From Actinernus sp. WN-2022 (Eukaryota; Cnidaria; Anthozoa; Actiniaria; Actinernidae): 64,000 nucleotides of DNA. The position numbers and the translations under genes were made by a program. The notes beneath the pieces are model-generated. The model was not told the origin of the DNA. It worked only from the letters and a program-made list of their open reading frames with translations, and ran no database searches. The stretch lies in the NCBI GenBank assembly GCA_030867875.1, contig JAOWCC010000577.1:80147740-80211739 (forward strand), read 5' to 3'. Positions 10,535 to 22,054 of this stretch are shown here, piece after piece. Position 1 is the stretch's first letter, and each line of letters opens with the position of its first letter.

Positions 10535-13162
10535 TTGTAATAGTACTTGTAAACTATCCTGTATAACTTACTTCTGAAGTGTAAATAAAATAAAACTGGA
10601 ACTGGTATTAATGAACGCTTTTCGTTCAATTAATTTTATAATTCGAATATTCATTCATACTTAGATTAGAATGTTTCATTTTATTCATCAACACACTTTA
10701 TTGTCTATATTATAAGTATTAGCGCTAGCACTACCAATGTTAGCGCAATTTCCTTTGATCCTTGATCGGAGTAATATTTCCTCAACGGTAATCATGCGCT
10801 CAACACATCACCTGCTGCTCGCTTCCCACCGACTTTTAGTTGATTATACCATGGTGCATATTCCACATCGAAGCAGTTCAACACTAGTTTTGTAACAGGA
10901 ACAGGAACGTCTTTGACATTAGCCTTAGATTTTAATCTAGTTTGGGCTAATAAGTATTTTTTGTATAATCAGAACATTTCAAATGATTATTTGACCGAAA
11001 ATCAGAAAAACCTGGTGACTGATCCCCTTTAGAATAGTTGTCGGGTGTAGAAAACTGTAATTAGAAACATTTTTGCTGATATAATTTCTTGGGTGTGCGA
11101 ACGAAGGGGAAGCAACGAAAATGATTTGCTGCCAAGCTGAGCAAAAAAACGAAACATTTCACGAGAAACAAATGCTAGCGCATGCGCCTTAATCATGCTA
11201 GGACGTTTACGCATGCGCAAGATGTGTGCTTCGGCGAGCAAACTGCGAAACATTTGTTACGGAAGTAAAATTTCCATCTAAGCGTTTTTCAATTTTAATC
11301 AAAAAGTTTATTTATTGTTAAAATTACCACAAGCATGCTGTTTGCTTTATTTTACAATTCAGTTATGTTAATTTCCATTCAGCATCATTGGTTGAGAAAT
11401 TTACGATCCAGTGGTAGTTATTTTGCTTTATTTTTTCAGTCAATCGTGTTCCTTGATGGCTGAAAAACATAATTAAATAAACGTAAGCATAAAATACACA
11501 CATTTCTTCCATTCCAAAAAATGATGTCCGATCTAACGGACACAACAGTTTACAACAACCACTTGCGAACAAGTAGAAACACGTAGAAATTATCTCTTCT
11601 CTTAAAGGCACTGTATTATCACTTGTACTGGATTGTAAGATTTGAAAACTCTATACATCGATTTTCTAAAGTATTTAAAAATAGTATCGCGCGCAATGGA
11701 TTGTGGATTAGAGTACCTACGGCCATCTATTACTTTACGCATGAGTTATAATGGTACGATGACCGTTAACATAAAATTATGCCTTCACTAATCCTTCTTG
11801 GCAGAAAAGATCTAGGGGGCTGAGTCAGAGTTGGCGTGAGGAGAAGATACAGCAAACGTAAAGATTCTAACCTGATAGTACTCTTATCCGATAACCGATA
11901 GAATATAAGAATAAGCTTTTAACGTGATCAAACTTACATTGGTCCAAGTCCATTGCCGGGATCATGTAGGCGTCTATTTCTTTCCGAAACGTCGACGACG
12001 ATAATAATAACGTTGTCTCCCTGGAAAAGCTTTTGGTTTCGGATCGGACAGTATTTCATCTTCAGCTGAGGCATCATCAAGATCCCTGTTAATTAATCAT
12101 AGAAATAAAATAAACATAATCACATACACACATACGAAAAAAACAATGAAACATTATTTTGCAATAGATATAGCAAGATAGCAGTTGCTTACCTAAGGTT
12201 ATAGAATAAAATGCTATGTAACATACCCCAAAACTCGCTTAATAGCACTAAATGGGTATTTTTATAAATTAGTAGCTGTTAGATTCGACTAAAATTTGTG
12301 CCGCTAGACTAAAGACATATTATGTATCAACACGTCAATACTTGTATTTGGAACATCTTAAAGGGGCTATATATATGTCATCAGGAAGTTTCTAATTTTT
12401 GGTCAAATATTTATCTAGAATGCATGTTCTCATTATACGAAACATACTTAATCAATACTCAGTCATACACAGTGATGTTAAATTTTGTAGAGCAGCCAAC
12501 TGATACGTTACAACTTAAGGATAATATTAAAGACATCATAAATCTTGAAGACGCTGGCCAAAGGAGGATATTACACGGATATTATCATGCTTTTGACGGG
12601 TGACGTCATGACGTCGTACTATAATTAATCGAACTTGAGCTAAAAGAGGAGATCGTCTTCATCTTTGGTCGTTGATTTTCTACGTTCAAAAGCAATCCTG
12701 GTGAGTAGTGTTTGGTTGTTTGGTTATGCTAATACCACTCTTTTGTTTGATGTAAAAAGATGTTTTTACCGGCTTAAAAGGGTCAAAGATTTCCGTTACG
12801 CTTGAGCAACCATTTTATTGTTTCTTGTTCCGCCATTGTTTCTTTTCAATACATGTACGAATAGTCGATTCGTATTTGTTTATATTAGGGGTACATTAGC
12901 CAAAACAAACGGTTTTGAGTTAGTTTAGGTAATGCTGAATGTGGGGGACACAAATGTACCCTAATGTACCCACGTTTGGTGTATTTTTTCGCCTGCTTAA
13001 ATCACTCGTTTTTTATACAAACGAACCTTGATCCAACCCCGTGATCGGTCGATCACTGCAGGTCAGAATGACCTTACAGTTCTCGATTTTCTTCGTTTTT
13101 TTTCAAATTCTGATAACCATGGAAATATTCTGCTTTACGTATACGTAAGAGAAAGTAAGGCC
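10535..13162. other. Stretch without a recognised gene
   Basis: AT-rich. Short frames (for example 12322-12603 plus and 11363-11611 minus) have no domain and no splice context I trust. Nothing else supported. Confidence 0.4.
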
Positions 13163-13330
13163 GTTTTCACACTAGCAAAAGGTAGATCGGTCTGAACTGG
13201 TACAGACCGATTTGCACCTGTTCACATTAGAAATTGAATCGGTCGCGATCGGTTCAAACTAAACCTGCAAAAAGGTGGTTTACTTTAGATCGAACCAAAC
13301 TAAACGGATTCTTTCGCTAGTGTGAAAGTC
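13163..13330. repeat. Terminal/subterminal inverted repeats of a Harbinger-like element
   Basis: GGCCGTTTTCACACTAGC at 13163 is preceded by TAA, and an inverted version CGCTAGTGTGAAAG lies near 13315. Between them are several copies of GATCGGT/ACCGATC-type words in both orientations. PIF/Harbinger elements use TWA target sites and often start with G/C-rich then TTCACAC-type ends. The Myb/SANT frame begins ~180 bp downstream. The opposite end was not found, so a small MITE is also possible. Confidence 0.4.
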
Positions 13331-13513
13331 GGAACCGGTTCAGACTAGACCAGTGCGCGGTGCGTTTGGAATTCCCGCCAAAAATGTAAAAGAAAGCGCG
13401 GCCGCGCACGATGCCCGAGAATTTCAACAATGCATGTACCCTATGTATCAATACAATTAATGAGTTAAAAAGTCGTTTTCCCTTTTCTTTCAACTTATTT
13501 GTAACATATTACG

Positions 13514-13898
13514 ATGTCTGGGAAACGTGGGTTTTGAAGAAACCAAGCTGCTCGTTGATTTCTGGGCTGATGTTTCCATTCAAACCCTAATAGAAGATTG
13601 CAATTTGTCTGTTTTCGCTGATATCGTTAAGAACATAAAAGCCGTAAAGTCGGATTTTGACCGTACGGCTTTTGAGTGTAGAGGGAAAATTAAACGACTG
13701 AAAATTAAGTATTTCCAGGAGAAAAGGAGAATCCAGAAGAGTGGTTCTGCGGCCAGTTCATCATTCCCATTTTGGGTTAAAATGGACAGTGTACTTGGCT
13801 GCAGGCCAATTACAGATCCAGGCGCCTCTATTAGCAGTATGTCCATGGAGTTGCAGAAGGATGACCAAAGTAAGAAATATTTATTTATGTATTATTAA
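13514..13898 (+). pseudogene. Myb/SANT-like DNA-binding protein, first exon (Harbinger partner type), frameshifted
   Basis: The open frame read from 13527 encodes ~120 residues with a Myb/SANT-like (trihelix, Myb_DNA-bind_4 type) pattern: an initial ETKLLVDFWAD helix, a central FADIVKNI helix and FECRGKIKRLKIKYFQ, the usual Q/E-C-R-x-K-I-K-x-L motif. Its only upstream ATG (13514) is one frame off, so a one-base indel near 13526-13534 probably destroyed the start. Near 13876 a GTAAGA follows GATGACCAAA, a good splice donor, so the final residues are probably intron. Proteins of this kind accompany PIF/Harbinger transposases and bind the transposon ends; Harbinger-like ends lie just upstream. 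It could equally be a host Myb/SANT gene. Confidence 0.6.
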
Positions 13899-14397
13899 GA
13901 TGTAAATGTTCTTTTAAAAGTTTCCATCGACAGCCCCTCTCCTCCCTAGCAGTAAAATTTCGTAAACAACGCTGTAAATAGACTCAGCGGATGTACAATT
14001 TAATGTATGCGGTGCCTGGTCGAGCAATGCCGCCAATCGCCATATATATTCGCTTGGATTTGAGAGGCCTCTATATAATATATAGAATATGCAAGGATTG
14101 GATGAGTATATAAATTAACAACACTGATAACAGTGCAATGGATGGATGTGTTCTAATTAAAAAAAAACTTTACTGAAAATACAATCTGAGCGAGCAGTAC
14201 ATATACTTTTAATATAGCCTCCGATGCAGACGTCGTGTTGTTCGACCGTTCACACAGTCTTTAATATTTTAGGCTTATTAAGTTAGCATGGACTGTTTAA
14301 AAAAATAGTTCCCGGGAATGGTTGCAAGGCAATTATTACTATTATTTAGCGAAACAAATATAAGCTTAGCTTATATGCATTTTTATTTTACTAACAA

Positions 14398-14655
14398 ATG
14401 TTTGCTTTATATACGATTATAGTTGTTGAAGACCTCATCAACAGGTACGGCCAAGGTACGGTGTTCCAGGAAACTTATCCCAAGCGTGGATACGTGGAGG
14501 AGGGCTTTTTCTCGGCGGGAGTGCATGAATGGACAAGCGGGGCTATGAGGATTTATTCTGAAAACGATGAGTTGGTTTGCCCAAGATGTCCGCCAGCCAC
14601 TACCATTAACTTACTTGCATTGCAACCTGGAGGTGTGTTAACGAATTTAAGTTGA
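14398..14655 (+). pseudogene. Possible exon of a KDZ-type transposase (weak)
   Basis: An 85-residue frame with the segment VHEWTSGAMRIYSENDEL followed by VCPRCPPA. A CPxCP motif after a short hydrophobic strand is a feature I associate with KDZ (Kyakuja-Dileera-Zisupton) transposases in invertebrates. The frame ends soon after in non-conserved residues, consistent with an exon edge (GGTGTGTTAACG may hold a donor). No further exon is identified. Confidence is low and a chance frame is possible. Confidence 0.25.
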
Positions 14656-15733
14656 TATACTGTATTTCCTTGATTAATTAAGTGCAGCAATAGCCGATTA
14701 ACAGAAGAGGGCATTATCCGGCATTATGTCCCTATAAGTGAAGACTGAAAAATGTTGTTAATCAATGATAACTTCGATTGTGTCACTTCGAAATTAAGAG
14801 TTATCTCGTACAACTGAAAATAATTCCAAGTTCAAATCACGTTTTTATATTAAGCGCCTTTCGCCACAAAATTTGAAATAAGCACCCTGCACCCTGAGGG
14901 CGTTTAATCAATGAAAATACGGTATAAGCAGGACTCAGACTACAACTGATCGACGTTTTTAATAGTAAGTTAACTTACAGTTACAGCTAGTCTGTGATCA
15001 TTTAATTATTAGTTCCTAGTGTATGAGAAATATATTTAATAATTTATTATGTTCTCAAATAATGTTTCTGAGTAAAAAAATGTATAGAAAATGAAAGGCC
15101 GGTGCATAAAAGAATAAGATAAACGATCAGAAGCTATAAATTACAACAATATAAACAACAGTGACGACAACATGCAGGTGAGATGAATAACAATGTGCAA
15201 GTGCTATATATTAAATAGCTAAATACTTAATATTAAAGTGTTAATAATTTATATGCACAATAAATAGAGGCAATAGCCTTTGTAGTAGCATAAAGGGGAG
15301 GGAATCCCCCACCCACCTTGGGCTGCTATGCAGGTTACAGAGCCAATGGCATTAGCGATGGAGCAGTAGTAACATGCTTTGGTAGCCTGTTCCATACCAG
15401 AATGGTGCATACAACCGTAACCTGCAGCAGAGCCATTGTACATGTAACTTAGTGCAGATTTCATATGAGTTGGTAAATTACGTTAGAGGACTGTCTTACA
15501 GCACAGTCACAGATTATATATTTATATGTATTAATGATATATTGTTTGAATTTCAATTGTCACAAAACCATCACAGGGATCAGCAGATATTATGGATCAG
15601 CCAGGAAAGAAAAACATGAACTACAATGAAATTCCAGAAAAAGGTGATCCAGGTATGATTTAGTAGACTATGAGTACTGGTATATATATATATACATATA
15701 CATATATATATATATATATATACTGTATATATA

Positions 15734-17508
15734 CAGCGAAGTGCAAAAACTTTGACCCCCGCTCCTCAACTATACAATATATCGGGTGCATTATGGGTAG
15801 GAGTAAGTTCATTAAAATGCAACTACAGCCAAATATCCGCGCGCGTTTGCAAATCATCACAGCGAAGACTTGTGTACGTAGTTGATTTAAATTTCAAGAA
15901 TTTATCTAGAATACAACACTTTTACTCGGAACAGGCAGGAAAGTTTAAAGTAAAGTAAATGCACTCTCTATTTTCTGTTTGGACAAATATTTTTCCTGAT
16001 TTTATATTATAGATTAATGTACGTAACGCGGACGGAACTATCATGCCGAATTTCATCTGCGAAGCAAGAATTCAACGCTATTTTTGAAACTGTTTCGCGG
16101 AAAATTGAAGAGATTAAAATAGGTTTACACAATTTTATAAATTTATTGACAACAAATTCATAAAACATTTAATTATATTGATTAAGAAACGGATAGAAAT
16201 TAACGTATCCCATATCATTGCCATATTTTATGGTATTAAACGATTCTAAAAAAATATAATAAACTCTTAGTTATTCCTCTTGAAATTCTCTTATCCAGTT
16301 TTATTCAAGGTTCGGAGGGATCCTGTTTTTATGGTATAATTTTTTTAGTAAAAGCTTTTATGAAAGGTACGTTCGATAATTCTTGGATTTGCATCGCTGA
16401 ATGTTCTTATTATTGTTGCACAGTTTTCTTTCATTCTTAAAATGTATTTTGTATGCTATTTAAATTGTGACGAAACTGTTTATTTAGCTTCGTCATTAAA
16501 CCAAAAACGTTAGCAGCTATGGTCCCATTTAACAACATCACTTTATTGTGAATCCTAGTTTCCTAATTTCGTAGATAACGAGCTGCGACAAACGTTTGAA
16601 TATTTAATTTTCGAAGTTTCATTTTGTAATTATATTGCAGCTCGGAACAACTCAGTTTTTTTATCAGATTGTGAATTTCGTCTCATCGGGATCAGCTAAA
16701 AATAAACATTACACAACAGTTAAAGAAAACGATTCGATGTTCAAACGGTAAGAGGTTTCCTTACGTTACACTATAAAGTGTTTATTTTGCTTTGTCGATA
16801 CGTTTTCCAACTATAAGCCAGGCTCTTGTGCAGTCTGTGAATCCGGTCAGCTCCGGTCAGTACATATGAATCTTTTCATTCTGCTCTTTGAAACGTTATA
16901 TGAGTCTAATCAGTTCAGTCTTCACAGAAGTATAAGACAGAGAACGGAATACCTGCGCTGATAGCGAGCTGATTTTTTTCATCGCTCTCAGTTTTGTTTT
17001 AGAATCACTGACAACAAATGTAGAATGTCAAAGTTACAAACGAATTGATATTGGCCATGAACCCACAGATCAGGTGTAATCATGTATGTCTCCTCTTCAT
17101 GGGTTATCTCGATATTTTAGGTCATCAGAATATATCCTAACAGCTTCACAAATAGCTCTGAATTCACGCTTCGAACCTGAAACTTCGGCATGATCATTTC
17201 CCGTTCTCTTTCCGCCGACCAGGGATATGTTCTGTTTTGCAAATATTCGATCCAACAGTAAATATATAGAGTGCATTTAAATACTCAGGTTTATTTAAGC
17301 TGTCCTGCCTGTCCCGAGTAAAAATGTTGTATTCTAGATGAAATGTTGAGCTTTAAATCAACTGCATAAGTCTTCGCTTAATGACGATTTGCAAACGCGC
17401 GCGGATATTTGGCTGTAGTTGCATTTTAATGAACTTACTCCTACCCATAATGCACCCGATATATTGATATAGTTGAAGAGCGGGGGTCAAAGTTTTTGCA
17501 CTTCGCTG
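15734..17508. mobile_element. TA-flanked non-autonomous element with ~207-bp inverted repeats
   Basis: The left end reads TA then CAGCGAAGTGCAAAAACTTT from 15734; the right end finishes AGTTTTTGCACTTCGCTG then TA at 17508-17510. The arms (15734-15943 and 17302-17508) match over ~207 bp with some divergence, and include CTACTCCTACCCATAATG-type sequence. The 1.36-kb interior has no long frame. TA target duplication and CAG-beginning ends fit Tc1/mariner-like elements. Right-arm copies also occur alone at 18536-18732 and 20750-20946 inside the adjacent tandem array. Confidence 0.7.
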
Positions 17509-17510
17509 TA

Positions 17511-18535
17511 TATATATATATATTTATATTCTTAACATTCCTGACATTCCATTCTAAGGCGTGGTCACAGGGGAGGGGTGGTACTTCACTCCTATTATTT
17601 ATTAGGAGTGGGGTAGGGGAGTTATCAGTCGCGGTGACTTTTTGCTCTCTGCTCCCCTAGTATATTTATGTAATTTAATATTTTTGTTTTTCATCATATG
17701 AACATTAGATATGTTTTTCTCGTAAGTAAATTAAAGAAATTGACCTTTTACTGTAAACACTACTTATTCATGTAACACACGTCTACAATTTACAGTCTGC
17801 TGTTCTGTTGTACTGGAGGTTCCGAGTACTAAAATATGATTATCTCAATGTTTATATTTATCTCATATCATAATTTGTATCCTGTCCATCCTGCCGATAG
17901 AGCTGCCACTATATTTCACTACTGTTCTTTCTACATGCATGTTAATTGTATTCGTGGTCAATTCGTGTGCCTCTGTATAACTTTATCTGCTGTATTCATA
18001 ACTGAAATGCATGTTGTTTATCTCTAATTACTCGGGCTGCCTGTGGCAGCGACGAGTCTTAAAATGCAAGTCTTTTTTTTTTCATGTCGCACGGGTTCTG
18101 CGCATGCGTTAAAGGTCAAATTCAAACCAATCAGATTGTGCTGGTCACGCAACAATCGCCAGGTTAATTTATTTACATAATTAAATACAGTAAATCAAGA
18201 TGGTGGACGACGGCGCGAGGAATTTTCTCTCAAATTTGGAGTCCCATCTCTCAAATGTAAGCAGTTTAACGTTTTGTTTAAGTTCACTCGTGCGAAAGCC
18301 TTCCAACACTCCCAACACGCTCAGGATATTTCAACTGGCGCTCTTGTTTGATGTATGTTTCGTAGGTAATAAACACTCACTCGGCACAGAATATGATGAC
18401 CGAAGCAGTTATTCAACTCTCACGGTAAACAAGACGGCCGAGATTTTGGTTCGATAAATTAAAGGCTTCCAACAGTTCCCTTTATAGTTCTGTAATATAA
18501 TGAGCAGACTGCAGTTTTGGGAAGGAGGGTAAAAG
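17511..18535 (+). repeat. Tandem repeat unit, copy 1 (~1.0 kb)
   Basis: Nearly identical to 19669-20749 and 20960-22050. It starts soon after the mariner-like right end and stops where a second mariner-like right arm (18536-18732) begins. It contains an AT-rich section, the phrase ACTCGGGCTGCCTGTGGCAG, a CCAATCAG box, the word TGCGCATGCG and a short frame MVDDGARNFLSN followed by a splice donor. The two short open frames in each copy (17836-18027 and 18200-18457) recur in the other copies because the DNA is duplicated; I do not count the first as a gene. Confidence 0.8.
18100..18262 (+). promoter_or_regulatory. Possible promoter and first coding exon inside the repeat unit (copy 1)
   Basis: In order: TGCGCATGCG (NRF1-like) at ~18100, CCAATCAG (CCAAT box) at ~18137, ATG at 18200 and 19 codons (MVDDGARNFLSNLESHLSN), then GTAAGC at 18257, a consensus splice donor. 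The same layout is preserved in copy 2 (ATG 20414, donor ~20471) and copy 3 (ATG 21715, donor ~21772). It looks like the 5' end of a gene captured in a mobile repeat, or the transposon's own promoter and first exon. The downstream exon is not identified. Confidence 0.4.
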
Positions 18536-18732
18536 TCCCGAGTAAAAATGTTGTATTCTAGATGAAATGTTGAGCTTTAAATCAACTGCATAAGTCTTCG
18601 CTTAATGACGATTTGCAAACGCGCGCGGATATTTGGCTGTAGTTGCATTTTAATGAACTTACTCCTACCCATAATGCACCCGATATATTGATATAGTTGC
18701 AGAGCGGGGGTCAAAGTTTTTGCACTTCGCTG
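18536..18732. repeat. Solo right arm of the mariner-like element (copy at 18.5 kb)
   Basis: TCCCGAGTAAAAATGTTG through CTTCGCTG followed by TA repeats, matching 17312-17508 almost exactly. Appended to repeat copy 1; the same junction recurs at 20750-20946, so it was part of the amplified unit. Confidence 0.8.
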
Positions 18733-18863
18733 TATATATATATATATTTATATAGATAAATAAATGTTTCGATTAATTCTATCAAACAGTGCTCGATACA
18801 ATGCTGTAGAGCAATAATACTAAGGATTCGGAGTATTTAAATTTTTGGTTGATTCATATTTCG

Positions 18864-18910
18864 CTCTACAATACTGTTTCGTGGGGACCAAAGTCCTCAC
18901 TCGTCAGGAG
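18864..18910 (-). ncRNA. Hammerhead-ribozyme-like motif (minus arm)
   Basis: Reverse-complement copy of the 19563-19609 motif in the left arm: CTGACGA core, stem II, GAAA, then a two-pair stem III and GAG that pairs with CTC. Same structure and comments as the plus copy. Confidence 0.5.
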
Positions 18911-19028
18911 TTACTTCGTGAATGAATATTTTTTTACAGTTGAGCGTGCACTGAGCTTTCCACGCAAGCGGGTGTAGGTTCAAATGGCATTCCGCTGACG
19001 TGCATCTCATGTGCGCGCTCAACTGGGA

Positions 19029-19439
19029 CTAATTGTATCGTAACAATGATTTGTTCCTATGCCTACATGATGATATAAGTTCGTTCCTCTTGTTAAGCGT
19101 GCATCGGAATGGTTGACAAATAATAACATACTTCTCCCTAAGGCATAAATTACATCGTTTGCTTGCACTACTGTAAGGTTTTGCTTGCGAAATAATTAGC
19201 CATGAAATTTCGTAATCTACATTAATGTCCTTAAGAGTCCAAATATGTTTGCTAAGTTCTGTTGAGTTTCTCTTGGATGAGTGCCGGAATGATGCAGTAT
19301 GGTTTCTGTATCTAGTCTTGAACTCGTTGTCAGTGAGGCCCACGTATGATTCACATGTGTTGTTATCTTTACGTTTTACACACGCTTGGTACACTACAGC
19401 AGACTGTAGGCATAGGAACAAATCATTGTTACGATACAA
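19029..19439 (-). CDS. PLE GIY-YIG endonuclease fragment
   Basis: A 136-residue frame with VVYQACVKRKDNN, then ESYVGLTDNEFKTRYRNHT, the GIY-YIG pattern (hydrophobic strand, Y-V-G, then R-x-x-N-H) of Penelope-like element endonucleases. It continues with SKHIWTLKDINVDYEISW and a Cys-rich CNLCLREKY, and ends in the basic stretch SCRHRNKSLL typical of PLE C-termini. The N-terminal ~20 residues and the last ~15 lie in the palindrome arms. Reverse transcriptase is missing, so this is a 5'-truncated piece. No internal stop. Confidence 0.7.
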   Translation of the reverse strand: MYRNNDLFLCLQSAVVYQACVKRKDNNTCESYVGLTDNEFKTRYRNHTASFRHSSKRNSTELSKHIWTLKDINVDYEISWLIISQAKPYSSASKRCNLCLREKYVIICQPFRCTLNKRNELISSCRHRNKSLLRYN

Positions 19440-19562
19440 TTAGTCCCAGTTGAGCGCGCACATGAGATGCACGTCAGCGGAATGCCATTTGAACCTACAC
19501 CCGCTTGCGTGGAAAGCTCAGTGCACGCTCAACTGTAAAAAAAATATTCATTCACGAAGTAA

Positions 19563-19609
19563 CTCCTGACGAGTGAGGACTTTGGTCCCCACGAAACAGT
19601 ATTGTAGAG
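19563..19609 (+). ncRNA. Hammerhead-ribozyme-like motif (plus arm)
   Basis: CTC (19563-19565), CTGACGA core (19566-19572), stem II GTGAGGAC/GTCCCCAC with one A-C mismatch and a TTTG loop (19573-19592), GAAA (19593-19596), a short stem III closed by A-U and C-G with loop AGTATT, U16.1 at 19605, A17 as the cleavage-site base at 19606, then GAG (19607-19609) pairing with CTC as stem I. This fits the type I hammerhead with very short stem III described for PLE terminal repeats. Activity is not shown. Confidence 0.55.
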
Positions 19610-19668
19610 CGAAATATGAATCAACCAAAAATTTAAATACTCCGAATCCTTAGTATATATTTATATAT

Positions 19669-20749
19669 ATATTTAACAAAAAGAGGCTGGGAACAGCCTT
19701 AACTCGGGCTGTATACACATAAGCGTCACCATTTTTTTTACATTCTTTACATTCCTGACATTCCATTCTAAGGCGTGGTCACAGGGGAGGGGTGGTACTC
19801 CACTCCTATTATTTATTAGGAGTGGGGTAGGGGAGTTATCAGTCGCGGTGACTTTTTGCTCTCTGCTCCCCTAGTATATTTATGTAATTTAATATTTTTG
19901 TTTTTCATCATATGAACATTAGATATGTTTTTCTCGTAAGTAAATTAAAGAAATTGACCTTTTACTGTAAACACTACTTATTCATGTAACACACGTCTAC
20001 AATTTACAGTCTGCTGTTCTGTTGTACTGGAGGTTCCGAGTACTAAAATATGATTATCTCAATGTTTATATTTATCTCATATCATAATTTGTATCCTGTC
20101 CATCCTGCCGATAGAGCTGCCACTATATTTCACTACTGTTCTTTCTACATGCATGTTAATTGTATTCGTGGTCAATTCGTGTGCCTCTGTATAACTTTAT
20201 CTGCTGTATTCATAACTGAAATGCATGTTGTTTATCTCTAATTACTCGGGCTGCCTGTGGCAGCGACGAGTCTTAAAATGCAAGTCTTTTTTTTTTCATG
20301 TCGCACGGGTTCTGCGCATGCGTTAAAGGTCAAATTCAAACCAATCAGATTGTGCTGGTCACGCAACAATCGCCAGGTTAATTTATTTACATAATTAAAT
20401 ACAGTAAATCAAGATGGTGGACGACGGCGCGAGGAATTTTCTCTCAAATTTGGAGTCCCATCTCTCAAATGTAAGCAGTTTAACGTTTTGTTTAAGTTCA
20501 CTCGTGCGAAAGCCTTCCAACACTCCCAACACGCTCAGGATATTTCAACTGGCGCTCTTGTTTGATGTATGTTTCGTAGGTAATAAACACTCACTCGGCA
20601 CAGAATATGATGACCGAAGCAGTTATTCAACTCTCACGGTAAACAAGACGGCCGAGATTTTGGTTCGATAAATTAAAGGCTTCCAACAGTTCCCTTTATA
20701 GTTCTGTAATATAATGAGCAGACTGCAGTTTTGGGAAGGAGGGTAAAAG
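19669..20749 (+). repeat. Tandem repeat unit, copy 2
   Basis: Begins around TTTAACAAAAAGAGGCTGGG, which copy 1 lacks, and otherwise matches copy 1 almost base for base, including the CCAAT box, ATG at 20414 and splice donor. Followed by a mariner-like right arm at 20750-20946. Confidence 0.8.
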
Positions 20750-20946
20750 TCCCGAGTAAAAATGTTGTATTCTAGATGAAATGTTGAGCTTTAAATCAAC
20801 TGCATAAGTCTTCGCTTAATGACGATTTGCAAACGCGCGCGGATATTTGGCTGTAGTTGCATTTTAATGAACTTACTCCTACCCATAATGCACCCGATAT
20901 ATTGATATAGTTGCAGAGCGGGGGTCAAAGTTTTTGCACTTCGCTG
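20750..20946. repeat. Solo right arm of the mariner-like element (copy at 20.8 kb)
   Basis: Matches 18536-18732 and 17312-17508. The distance between equivalent points of copies 2 and 3 is 1301 bp, which defines the tandem period including this arm. Confidence 0.8.
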
Positions 20947-20959
20947 TATATATATATAT

Positions 20960-22050
20960 ATTTATATATATATTTAACAAAAAGAGGCTGGGAACAGCCT
21001 TAACTCGGGCTGTATACACATAAGCGTCACCATTTTTTTTACATTCTTAACATTCCTGACATTCCATTCTAAGGCGTGGTCACAGGGGAGGGGTGGTACT
21101 CCACTCCTATTATTTATTAGGAGTGGGGTAGGGGAGTTATCAGTCGCGGTGACTTTTTGCTCTCTGCTCCCCTAGTATATTTATGTAATTTAATATTTTT
21201 GTTTTTCATCATATGAACATTAGATATGTTTTTCTCGTAAGTAAATTAAAGAAATTGACCTTTTACTGTAAACACTACTTATTCATGTAACACACGTCTA
21301 CAATTTACAGTCTGCTGTTCTGTTGTACTGGAGGTTCCGAGTACTAAAATATGATTATCTCAATGTTTATATTTATCTCATATCATAATTTGTATCCTGT
21401 CCATCCTGCCGATAGAGCTGCCACTATATTTCACTACTGTTCTTTCTACATGCATGTTAATTGTATTCGTGGTCAATTCGTGTGCCTCTGTATATCTTTA
21501 TCTGCTGTATTCATAACTGAAATGCATGTTGTTTATCTCTAATTACTCGGGCTGCCTGTGGCAGCGACGAGTCTTAAAATGCAAGTCTTTTTTTTTTCAT
21601 GTCGCACGGGTTCTGCGCATGCGTTAAAGGTCAAATTCAAACCAATCAGATTGTGCTGGTCACGCAACAATCGCCAGGTTAATTTATTTACATAATTAAA
21701 TACAGTAAATCAAGATGGTGGACGACGGCGCGAGGAATTTTCTCTCAAATTTGGAGTCCCATCTCTCAAATGTAAGCAGTTTAACGTTTTGTTTAAGTTC
21801 ACTCGTGCGAAAGCCTTCCAACACTCCCAACAGGCTCAGGATATTTCAACTGGCGCTCTTGTTTGATGTATGTTTCGTAGGTAATAAACACTCACTCGGC
21901 ACAGAATATGATGACCGAAGCAGTTATTCAACTCTCACGGTAAACAAGACGGCCGAGATTTTGGTTCGATAAATTAAAGGCTTCCAACAGTGCCCTTTAT
22001 AGTTCTGTAATATAATGAGCAGACTGCAGTTTTGGGAAGGAGGGTAAAAG
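20960..22050 (+). repeat. Tandem repeat unit, copy 3
   Basis: Same as copy 2 with isolated substitutions (for example one T for A in TGTATATC, and G for C near 21831). It ends at GAAGGAGGGTAAAAG where the array stops; no mariner arm follows. Confidence 0.8.
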
Positions 22051-22054
22051 CTTT

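Larger units (their letters stand above)
18755..19668. mobile_element. Second palindromic PLE fragment, inserted in the tandem array
   Basis: Arms at 18818-19067 and 19405-19655 are inverted copies; the ~340-bp centre is single copy and encodes a PLE-type GIY-YIG domain on the minus strand. Comparing the junction between repeat copies 1 and 2 with that between copies 2 and 3 shows that about 913 bp were inserted in a TATA-rich stretch here. Each arm carries a hammerhead-ribozyme-like motif. Structure parallels the 1-1871 palindrome but from a different PLE. Confidence 0.75.

Noticed and set aside
15249..15464. Minus-strand Cys-rich 71-residue frame
   Set aside because: No signal peptide, no domain and no conserved spacing of cysteines; likely chance.
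17836..18027. 63-residue frame repeated in three places
   Set aside because: Repeats only because the DNA is tandemly duplicated; AT-rich composition and no domain.
18200..18457. 85-residue frame as a complete gene
   Set aside because: A consensus splice donor after codon 19 makes the rest more likely intron; kept only as possible first exon.
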